NCBI GenBank assembly: GCA_947481755.1
Contig: CANKHS010000015.1
Coordinates: 1-15,227, forward strand
Source: Actinomycetota bacterium
GTDB lineage: Bacteria > Actinomycetota > Thermoleophilia > Gaiellales > F1-60-MAGs149
Reading direction: 5' to 3'
DNA: 15,227 nucleotides
A program made the translations under genes and the position numbers. The notes beneath the pieces are model-generated. The model did not search any database. It was not told where the DNA came from and saw nothing but the letters and a program-made list of their open reading frames with translations. This document shows positions 1 through 5,831 of the stretch, one piece after another. How positions within the stretch are numbered: the stretch's first letter is position 1; the number at the start of each line of letters is the position of its first letter.

Positions 1-189
1 GCGACCGGCGACTTTCCGATTGCAGTCCGCTGGCCACGCGCAGCGGGGATCTACAAGACGCCGACCTTCCAGCATTGCGGCGCGAAATCAATGAACTGGA
101 CCGACCCATACGCACCAGCGGCCTCCGCCGATCAGGACTACCCGCCGATTTATCCCGTGCCACGGATCCAGATTCTGCCCGCCTCCTAG
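1..189 (+). CDS. C-terminal end of an unrecognised protein (5' truncated by window edge)
   Basis: Frame 1 is open from the first base to a TAG at 187-189 and gives 62 residues, so the gene begins outside the window. The tail is rich in Pro, Tyr and Trp and has one cysteine near residue 26 (motif FQHCGAKSMNW). It has no transmembrane segment and no domain that I recognise. The composition would suit a secreted or enzymatic C-terminus, but this is a guess. The large inverted repeat at 201-273 begins only 12 bases after the stop and could end its transcript. No function is proposed. Confidence 0.55.
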   Translation, partial: ATGDFPIAVRWPRAAGIYKTPTFQHCGAKSMNWTDPYAPAASADQDYPPIYPVPRIQILPAS

Positions 190-200
190 CGCTGCCAACG

Positions 201-273
201 TTGCTTTGGGGTCAGACCCTGATGCAAAGTTACGCAGAGATCAACTTTGCATCAGGGTCTGACCCCAAAGCAA
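201..273. repeat. Long perfect inverted repeat with nested palindromes
   Basis: Two 31-nt arms, 201-231 and 243-273, are exact reverse complements around an 11-nt loop (232-242). Pairing extends to 196-278 with one mismatch. Each arm holds its own short palindrome, GGGTC-A-GACCC at 209-219 and GGGTC-T-GACCC at 255-265. No oligo-T tract follows on the plus strand, and the stem is far longer than a normal intrinsic terminator. From memory, GGGGTCAGAC-type motifs recur near REP-associated (Y1/RAYT) transposases in other bacteria. A REP/BIME-like or MITE-like mobile hairpin is therefore possible, though no transposase lies in the window. The unit fills most of the space between the gene ending at 189 and the one starting at 376. 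Confidence 0.9.
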
Positions 274-339
274 AGTTGATCGCGAGCGCGACGCTAACGG
301 TGCGTACGAGCTCCCCGGTTCAGCCGAGGGCCAACATCG

Positions 340-345
340 TATGAT
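340..345 (+). promoter_or_regulatory. Candidate -10 element for the lipoprotein gene
   Basis: TATGAT matches the TATAAT consensus at five of six positions and lies 30 nt before the ATG at 376. That would give an mRNA leader of about two dozen bases containing the Shine-Dalgarno-like GAAAGG (364-369). No convincing -35 element is seen at standard spacing. Confidence 0.4.
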
Positions 346-375
346 CGTGAAGTCAAAAATGTTGAAAGGCTTCAA

Positions 376-972
376 ATGCTCACTGCCCGCCTATTCGCGC
401 TGCTCACCTGTGTAGTAACCACCGCCGTGCTCCTAGCGGCCTGCGGCGGCACGGAGTACGAGACATCGGACGTCGTTTCGACCTTCAACAAAACCTTCGT
501 AGATCAGCAGGTCGCACTGACGTGCCCGGGAACTGTCCCCGCCGATGCGAAGTTTGACTGCACATTCAAATCGACAGCCGATGCGAATTGGAAGCCACAG
601 ACAGTGACGTTCTCGATCGAGAAGGACGAGTTGAAGGCGGACAATGAAGAAGCCGTGGCTGCAGCGATCCTGAAGGCCGTCGCACCAAAAACCTGGCAGG
701 ACATGGGCCTTGCGATTGCGCTCGAGGACATGAACAAGACCATCAAGAAAAACGGCTACGACTCAGTGATGGGTCTCACCTGCCCAACTGCCACGGACAC
801 TACGACCAAGCTCACATGCACCATGAGCATGTCCGGTACGGATAAAACAGCCGATCTAGAGATGATCTTTGAAACCGTCGACGATACCGCCAGCGGCGCG
901 GGCTACGCATTTGTACCGTCTTCTGAAAAGACCTATGGAGAGACCGTTAATTCGCTCCTGCCCGCCAACTAG
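376..972 (+). CDS. Lipoprotein with two DUF4333-like cysteine-pair modules
   Basis: Probable cell-surface lipoprotein of 198 residues. The N-terminus is a lipoprotein signal peptide: hydrophobic segment about 5-20, lipobox LAAC at 20-23, lipidated Cys23. The mature part contains the same pattern twice, 'LTCP...KF.CTF' (C50/C62) and 'LTCP...KL.CTM' (C137/C148). This resembles the small DUF4333 domain of actinobacterial exported proteins and suggests an internal duplication with one disulphide per copy. The ATG at 376 is preceded by GAAAGG with a 6-nt spacer, which fixes the start. The gene stands alone and is convergent with the DUF6457 gene, 36 bp beyond its stop. No enzymatic residues are apparent, so a structural or binding role is only inference. 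Confidence 0.8.
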   Translation: MLTARLFALLTCVVTTAVLLAACGGTEYETSDVVSTFNKTFVDQQVALTCPGTVPADAKFDCTFKSTADANWKPQTVTFSIEKDELKADNEEAVAAAILKAVAPKTWQDMGLAIALEDMNKTIKKNGYDSVMGLTCPTATDTTTKLTCTMSMSGTDKTADLEMIFETVDDTASGAGYAFVPSSEKTYGETVNSLLPAN

Positions 973-984
973 CACCCACCGTGT

Positions 985-999
985 TGCTCGTGACGAGCA
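985..999. terminator. Small palindrome between convergent genes, possible terminator
   Basis: TGCTCGT-G-ACGAGCA is a perfect 7-bp inverted repeat around one base, or a 6-bp stem with a 3-nt loop. It lies in the 36-bp gap between the stops at 972 (+) and 1009 (-), where a bidirectional terminator would be expected. There is no clear T-run on either side, so the call is weak. Confidence 0.35.
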
Positions 1000-1008
1000 G
1001 TAAACGCC

Positions 1009-1257
1009 CTAGGTAGGAATCGCGCCACGGATCTGCGCGAGCGCGGCCTCCAGCGCTGCTGGATCGCCGCCCGCCTGGCCGAGCGTCACGCCAGCGAGAA
1101 AGGTGGCGATTGGTGCGGCAGGCCGGGTTACGCCGTGCGCCGCATCGGCAGCCAACGAAAGCAACGCCGCCACCGTCGCCGGTTCGGCAACCCACGTGAG
1201 GTTGTCGTCGCCTAGGGCCGTGATTGCCCGCTCTGCAAATGCCTCGACGTCTTCCAT
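1009..1257 (-). CDS. DUF6457 family small protein (molybdenum-cofactor associated)
   Basis: An 82-residue soluble protein. The core 'LSLAADAAHGV.RPAAPIATFLAG' matches my memory of the actinobacterial DUF6457 signature (AHgVaRPAAPlttFLvG). That domain is often fused to or adjacent to MobA-like molybdopterin nucleotidyltransferases. The biochemical role is unknown. An in-frame ATG lies upstream at 1272, but the ATG at 1257 is preceded by GAGAGGAG (1263-1270) at 5-nt spacing and is the better start. The gene is divergent from the MoxR/CoxE/XdhC operon across about 110 bp. The shared location fits a role in molybdenum hydroxylase cofactor supply, but that is inferred from context and family association only. 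Confidence 0.75.
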   Translation of the reverse strand: MEDVEAFAERAITALGDDNLTWVAEPATVAALLSLAADAAHGVTRPAAPIATFLAGVTLGQAGGDPAALEAALAQIRGAIPT

Positions 1258-1367
1258 GTCGGCTCCTCTCATCGCTTACGCACGCACCTGCGAAGTACTC
1301 GCTGGACACGTGATCTCTCCACGGAGGGTATCGTCTCCCTAACGAATCCCCGACCTACGGAGGCGTG

Positions 1368-2303
1368 GTGAGTAGCAACGAGATGCGAGATTCGATCGAC
1401 GGAGTCCAGCAGGCGCTGGCCGAACGGTCCTACCTTGCCGATCGCGGCCTGGCGACGACGGTCCACCTTGCCCTCAAACTCGGTAAGCCGGTACTGCTCG
1501 AAGGCGAGGCAGGCGTTGGCAAGACCGAACTCGCCAAGGTCGTCGCAGACGCCCTCGGCGCTCGGCTGATTCGTCTCCAGTGCTACGAAGGCATCGACGT
1601 CGCCCACGCACTCTACGACTGGGCCTACGCGCGCCAAATGTTGTACATCCGCACGCTTGAGGCGACCGGCGACGCACGCCAGGGCGAGGAGGTCCTCGAC
1701 GAACTCTTCGGACCGCGGTTCCTCGAGCGCCGACCGTTGCTCGACGCCATCGCCTGTGACGACGAGGTTCCACCCGTCCTCTTGATTGACGAGATTGACC
1801 GCGCGGACGACGAATTCGAGGCGTTCCTGCTCGAGTTGCTGTCCGACTTTCAGGTGACGATCCCCGAGATCGGCACGATCAAGGCCGAGCGGCGCCCGGT
1901 CGTCTTCCTGACCTCGAACCGCACCCGCGAACTCCATGAGGCGCTCAAGCGTCGCTGTCTCTACATGTGGGTCGAGATGCCTGATCTTGAGCGCGAGATC
2001 GCAATCGTCCGCGCTCGTGTACCCGAGGCCCCTGAGCGCCTCGCCGCGCAGGCCGCCGCCTTCGTGCACGAACTCCGCGCCCTCGACCTGACGAAGCAGC
2101 CAGGCATCGCCGAGACGATCGACTGGACACAGGCGCTCCTCGCTCTTGGCCATCAGGAGATCGAGGCCGGTGTCGTCGATCTGACACTCGGGTCGGTCCT
2201 GAAGTTCCACGAGGACATTGGTCGCGTCCGCGACGCCGATCTGCAGCAACTTGTCGAACGCGCTCGCGCAACCGCCGACGACGCGCAGATTCCCGCCGGC
2301 TGA
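1368..2303 (+). CDS. coxD: MoxR-family AAA+ ATPase, CoxD-like
   Basis: A cytoplasmic AAA+ chaperone-type ATPase. In the CO dehydrogenase system CoxD helps mature the Cu/Mo active site, and relatives serve other molybdenum hydroxylases. Counting from the first GTG (1365), Walker A is GEAGVGKTE (47-55), Walker B VLLIDEID (138-145), sensor 1 FLTSN (181-185), and a putative arginine finger lies in ALKRR (193-197). Length (about 311 aa) is normal. Two tandem GTG codons (1365, 1368) follow GGAGG (1359-1363). The second has the more usable 4-nt spacing and is chosen; ATG 1383 is a weaker alternative. The TGA at 2301-2303 shares its A with the next gene's ATG, implying translational coupling. Family assignment is firm; the specific CoxD label rests on gene order. 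Confidence 0.88.
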   Translation: MSSNEMRDSIDGVQQALAERSYLADRGLATTVHLALKLGKPVLLEGEAGVGKTELAKVVADALGARLIRLQCYEGIDVAHALYDWAYARQMLYIRTLEATGDARQGEEVLDELFGPRFLERRPLLDAIACDDEVPPVLLIDEIDRADDEFEAFLLELLSDFQVTIPEIGTIKAERRPVVFLTSNRTRELHEALKRRCLYMWVEMPDLEREIAIVRARVPEAPERLAAQAAAFVHELRALDLTKQPGIAETIDWTQALLALGHQEIEAGVVDLTLGSVLKFHEDIGRVRDADLQQLVERARATADDAQIPAG

Positions 2304-3490
2304 TGAACGCCGGCGACGCGGTCGTCCGTAAGCTCGTCACGTTTGGACGCATCCTTCGCGAGGCCGGCATCGAAGTCGGGCCTGGCCGCATTCAAGACGC
2401 ACTGAGAGCACTCGACGAGATCGACATGCGTCGTCGCGACGAGGTCTACGCAGCACTTGCCTGCACGCTCATCGCGCGCCGCGATGATCTCGAAATTTTT
2501 GATCGCGCCTTCCGCGCCTGGTTCGAGAAGGATCCGACGCGCCTCGGTGGCAAAGCCCCAGACATGGGGATCGGCATCGACGAACGTCCCCAGCCACCGG
2601 CTGCCGCACCCCGTCCTGGTGATAACGAGGATCCAGACGAACAGGATGATGAACAGGAGGAGCCGGATGTCCTGGCGGCCTACAGCGCAGACGAGCTCTT
2701 ACGTGAGCGCGACTTCTCGACGTTGACACGAACCGAGCTGCTGCGCCTGCGTGCGTTGATGGATCGGCTCGTGCGTGTGCTTCCGACCCGACCATCGCGG
2801 CGACTTGAGGCCGCCCCGAATGGCTTCCAGATCGCGCCCCGCGAGACGCTGCGTCGCGCCATGCGCCGTGAGGGCGAGCCAGTCGAGCGAGCCTTCCGCC
2901 GCAAGAAACGCGTCGAGCGCCGCGTCGTCTTTCTCTGCGATGTCTCGGGTTCGATGGAGCCGTACAGCCGTGCGCTCGTGCTCTTTTTGCAGGCAGCCGT
3001 CAGCGCAGGTCGCAAGGTTGAGGCCTTCACGTTTGGCACGCGCCTGACGCGCCTGACGCCGTACCTCGGTGGCTACGACCCCGAGGCGTCGTTGCAACGC
3101 GCCTCGCGCGCTGTCCCCGACTGGGCAGGCGGAACGCGAATCGGTGATGCCTTCAAGGCCTTCAACGATCTCTACGGTCGGCGTGGCCTGACACGCGGTT
3201 CTGTCGTGGTGATTGTCTCGGACGGCTGGGAACGTGGCGACGTCTCGCAGCTCGCGCTGGAGATGGCGCGACTACGACGCCGCTGTCATTCGATTATCTG
3301 GGTCAACCCCCTCAAGGGCACCGAAGGCTACGAGCCGTTGGCGGCCGGTATGGCCGCTGCGCTGCCGTATGTCGACGTGTTTCTGCCAGGCCATAACCTC
3401 GCAGCGCTGGAGTCGTTGGCCGAGGCACTGCGGGCCACAGGCAGTCGACGTTCTGCAGTGCGACCTGCCACGCTGCGGAGTGCCGCATGA
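2303..3490 (+). CDS. coxE: VWA domain protein, CoxE-like
   Basis: A 395-residue cytoplasmic protein with a C-terminal von Willebrand factor A domain. The MIDAS metal site is visible as DVSGS (213-217), a Thr in GGTRIGD (T278) and SDGWERGD (D307). The N-terminal half is helical and charged, with an acidic Asp/Glu/Gln-rich linker (about 107-122). CoxE-type VWA proteins act with the MoxR ATPase encoded just upstream as a maturation pair for molybdenum hydroxylases. The MoxR-VWA partnership is a well-known AAA+/VWA metal-insertion theme. The start overlaps the upstream stop (TGATG) and the end overlaps the XdhC start (ATGA, 3487-3490), so the three genes are co-translated. No signal peptide or membrane segment is seen. 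Confidence 0.88.
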   Translation: MNAGDAVVRKLVTFGRILREAGIEVGPGRIQDALRALDEIDMRRRDEVYAALACTLIARRDDLEIFDRAFRAWFEKDPTRLGGKAPDMGIGIDERPQPPAAAPRPGDNEDPDEQDDEQEEPDVLAAYSADELLRERDFSTLTRTELLRLRALMDRLVRVLPTRPSRRLEAAPNGFQIAPRETLRRAMRREGEPVERAFRRKKRVERRVVFLCDVSGSMEPYSRALVLFLQAAVSAGRKVEAFTFGTRLTRLTPYLGGYDPEASLQRASRAVPDWAGGTRIGDAFKAFNDLYGRRGLTRGSVVVIVSDGWERGDVSQLALEMARLRRRCHSIIWVNPLKGTEGYEPLAAGMAAALPYVDVFLPGHNLAALESLAEALRATGSRRSAVRPATLRSAA

Positions 3491-4551
3491 ACGACGAGAC
3501 ACTCACTACCGCTGCCGACTGGGTCGCCCGTGGCGATGACGTTGCGCTGGCGACCGTCGTTCGCACGTATCGGTCTGCCCCAAGGCCAATCGGCAGCGTC
3601 TTCGCCGTCTCGTCAAGCGGCGAGATGGCAGGCTCTGTCTCGGGTGGCTGCGTCGAAGGCGACATCTACGGCGCCGCACAGGAACTGTTTGGCGACGAAA
3701 AAGCCGAGCCGCGGCTGATCCATTACGGCATTTCGGACGACTTAGCACTCGAAGTTGGTCTCGCCTGTGGAGGCGAGTTGTGGGTCTCGCTTGATCGCTT
3801 CCGCGCGCGGCCTGCGTTGCGACGAGGGGCCATCGCCACGATCTTCAATGGCGATCAGAACGGCAAGAGCCTCGTCTTCGATGCAGATACGGGCGCATTG
3901 ACCGGTGCTCTTGCCGGCGACCTCCGCCCGATCGTCGAGCAGACGATCGCCGATGCCGTCGCGCGCGAAGAGTCGATCGCCCTCGATCTCGAAGGCGATG
4001 TCACCCTCTTCGTCGAGAGCATCCACCCCGCGCCCCGCGTCGTCGTGGTCGGTGCCGTTGATACGGCTGAGGCCCTCTGCCGTATGGCAAAGACACTGGG
4101 CTGGCGCACGGCGATCGTTGATCCGCGTGCCAAATTCGCGACGCCAGAACGCATTCCCAGTGCCGATGTGATCCTCACCTCTTGGCCCGACAAGGCCTAC
4201 GGAGAGCTCGCGCTCGAGGCCGCTGACCACCTCGTCGTCCTGACCCACGATCCCAAAATCGATGATCCGGCAATCTCGCTCGCACTCAACCTCGACGTCG
4301 GCTACCTCGGCGCGTTGGGCTCGCGCAGAACGCAGGAGAAGCGCAACGCACGCCTGCGCGAGTCGGGCAACACCGACGAGCAGATCGACCGCATCTACGG
4401 ACCTGTCGGCCTCGATATCGGTGCGCACTCGCCCGCCGAGACGGCCGTCGCCATATTGGCCGAGATCATCGGCTACCGCTCGGGGCGTGGCGGCCAGCCG
4501 CTCAAGCACACCACAGGCAGGATCCATCCGTCCGAAGAACCCGAGTCGTAG
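3487..4551 (+). CDS. XdhC/CoxF-family molybdenum cofactor insertion protein
   Basis: A 354-residue XdhC-family protein. Members bind molybdenum cofactor, promote its sulfuration and deliver it to xanthine-dehydrogenase-type apoenzymes. The N-terminal XdhC/CoxI domain shows the hallmark SVSGGCVEGD (50-59) and GLACGG (91-96) motifs, whose cysteines are the likely cofactor contacts. From about residue 183 a Rossmann-like XdhC_C domain starts with PRVVVVGAVDTAEAL, a variant of the usual GAGH loop. It ends with LGALGSRRT and GAHSPAETAVAILAEI. The ATGA overlap with the upstream gene couples translation. In cox clusters the third accessory gene is coxF, of this family, so the D-E-F order is conserved here. 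The target hydroxylase is not in the window. Confidence 0.9.
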   Translation: MNDETLTTAADWVARGDDVALATVVRTYRSAPRPIGSVFAVSSSGEMAGSVSGGCVEGDIYGAAQELFGDEKAEPRLIHYGISDDLALEVGLACGGELWVSLDRFRARPALRRGAIATIFNGDQNGKSLVFDADTGALTGALAGDLRPIVEQTIADAVAREESIALDLEGDVTLFVESIHPAPRVVVVGAVDTAEALCRMAKTLGWRTAIVDPRAKFATPERIPSADVILTSWPDKAYGELALEAADHLVVLTHDPKIDDPAISLALNLDVGYLGALGSRRTQEKRNARLRESGNTDEQIDRIYGPVGLDIGAHSPAETAVAILAEIIGYRSGRGGQPLKHTTGRIHPSEEPES

Positions 4552-4554
4552 TCG

Positions 4555-5004
4555 ATGGCTGCCGAACTCATCGTTCCACCGTTCGACGTCGCCCGTTATC
4601 CGTTTGCACATCCAATTCGTGTCCGGTTTGCAGAGACCGATGCGATGGGCATCGTGCATCACGCCTCGTACCTACCGTGGCTCGAGGAGGCCCGAGTCGC
4701 GCTCCTTGCACACGGTGGTCACGACTACGCCCAGGTCCACAGCAATGGTCTTGACCTCGCCGTGATCGAAGTCAACGTGCGCTATCGCCAGGCGATTCGC
4801 TTCGGCGATGCTGTCACGGTCCATACGGGCGTCGGCGAGATTTCGCGGACGTTGCTGCAGATTGCCTATCTGCTCGAAGTTGATGGGCAGACCGCGGCGA
4901 CCGGCGTGACCTCACACGCCTGCGTCAACGGTGAGGGGCGTCCGATGCGCGTGCCCGAGTGGCTACTTGATCTCGGCGAGGGCGCGACCGCCCTGCGTGG
5001 CTAG
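4555..5004 (+). CDS. Hotdog-fold acyl-CoA thioesterase, YbgC/4HBT family
   Basis: A 149-residue single hotdog domain. The signature RFAETDAMGIVHHASYLPWL (24-43) contains the catalytic aspartate (D29) and the helix start typical of YbgC and 4-hydroxybenzoyl-CoA thioesterases. The length is standard. The substrate cannot be read from sequence. The ATG lies 3 nt after the XdhC stop with no good Shine-Dalgarno, so it probably depends on translation of the upstream gene. The association with a molybdenum hydroxylase maturation module could point to an aromatic-CoA pathway, since 4-hydroxybenzoyl-CoA reductase is a xanthine-oxidase-family enzyme. That link is speculative. The TAG stop shares the tetranucleotide CTAG (5001-5004) with the stop of the convergent gene. 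Confidence 0.88.
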   Translation: MAAELIVPPFDVARYPFAHPIRVRFAETDAMGIVHHASYLPWLEEARVALLAHGGHDYAQVHSNGLDLAVIEVNVRYRQAIRFGDAVTVHTGVGEISRTLLQIAYLLEVDGQTAATGVTSHACVNGEGRPMRVPEWLLDLGEGATALRG

Positions 5005-5831
5005 AACGATTTGCCACCGTCGAGTGACGCGTACAGACGTCCACCAAGCCCAGCCGCAAAGACTAAGTCGGGATTACGTGGGTCGATCGCGACCGCATTC
5101 GCGCTGAGACCACTCAGGTACCACGTCGCGCCACTGTCTTTCGTCACGACAACCTGTGGCGTAGTCACGGCAATCTGGCCAGGACGACTACGCGCAGCCG
5201 CGACCGTCACCGCATTTGAGATACCCGCAATTCGAGTGAAGTTGACGCCAAGGTCATCCGAGGCAAACAGTCCGTCGCGTCCACAGGCGACCCAGAGCCG
5301 CTCAGCCAGCACACCCTTTGGTCCACTCGCAGCCAGCTGAAGTGGATGCCGACAGAGCCCGATCGCTGGCATCGTCCACCAGTACGCGCCACCGTCGTTC
5401 GAGTACATAAGACGATTGCCCCCTGACCTCGTAATCGCCCACACGCGATCGCGTCGCGCGCTGCCTGCAAGCGCCGTGACTGCTCCCGAGAACGCCCACG
5501 CTGTCGCCGGCTCAGCGGTAGACGTCAATGCATAACCGTAAACCTGCTCGGTCGTGCCGCGCGAAATCAGGATTTCGTTTCCAAACGCCGCCGCCGCCAC
5601 CGCTGGTGCCGAACCGTTATCGGTCAGTTGCCAGGTTCGCCCACCATCCAAGCTGATCTGCATTCCGTAATCGCCGCCGATCAGCAACGGCCCTTGTGCC
5701 TCATCCGAAATCATCATGAAGCGCGGCTTTGCAAACCCCGCAGGCAACTCGCGCGGCTTCGGTTCGACACCACAGGCCACCGTGGCGATCGCTGTCAAAA
5801 CCACCAGCAGCGCACAGCCAGAGCGTCTCAC
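5001..5831 (-). CDS. Asp-box (BNR-repeat) beta-propeller lipoprotein
   Basis: A 276-residue exported protein. The N-terminal signal (hydrophobic about 6-18) ends in TVAC (C20), a lipobox with an atypical Thr at -3, so lipidation is likely but not certain. Asp-boxes recur at 60-67 (SLDGGRTW), 144-151 (SNDGGAYW), 191-198 (SDDLGVNF, degenerate), 230-237 (TKDSGATW) and 269-276 (SLDGGKSF). This is the pattern of sortilin/photosystem-assembly/sialidase-like propellers; sialidase catalytic residues are not evident. The last Asp-box is the extreme C-terminus. The GTG start is 9 nt after GGAGGAG and overlaps the upstream TGA (GTGA, 5828-5831), making it the third gene of the glycosyltransferase operon. 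A glycan- or protein-binding role at the cell surface is inferred. Confidence 0.8.
   Translation of the reverse strand: MRRSGCALLVVLTAIATVACGVEPKPRELPAGFAKPRFMMISDEAQGPLLIGGDYGMQISLDGGRTWQLTDNGSAPAVAAAAFGNEILISRGTTEQVYGYALTSTAEPATAWAFSGAVTALAGSARRDRVWAITRSGGNRLMYSNDGGAYWWTMPAIGLCRHPLQLAASGPKGVLAERLWVACGRDGLFASDDLGVNFTRIAGISNAVTVAAARSRPGQIAVTTPQVVVTKDSGATWYLSGLSANAVAIDPRNPDLVFAAGLGGRLYASLDGGKSF

Noticed and set aside
75..344. 89-codon plus frame through the inverted repeat
   Set aside because: It overlaps the better frame-1 gene tail ending at 189 and translates both arms of the hairpin; there is no domain or ribosome site.
947..1309. 120-codon minus-strand frame overlapping the DUF6457 gene
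   Set aside because: Its product is Arg/Gly-rich frame-shadow sequence, whereas the overlapping frame has a family signature and a strong Shine-Dalgarno.
1303..1334. Possible promoter for the MoxR operon (TGGACA at 1303-1308, TATCGT at 1329-1334)
   Set aside because: The 20-bp spacer is too long for a standard promoter and neither hexamer is strong, so it is not listed as a feature.
1269..2249. 326-codon minus-strand frame across the MoxR gene
   Set aside because: The plus strand encodes a clear AAA+ ATPase with Walker motifs; the minus-strand product shows no motif and is a codon-bias shadow.
3742..4662. 306-codon minus-strand frame across XdhC and thioesterase
   Set aside because: Both plus-strand genes have strong family motifs; the reverse frame has none.
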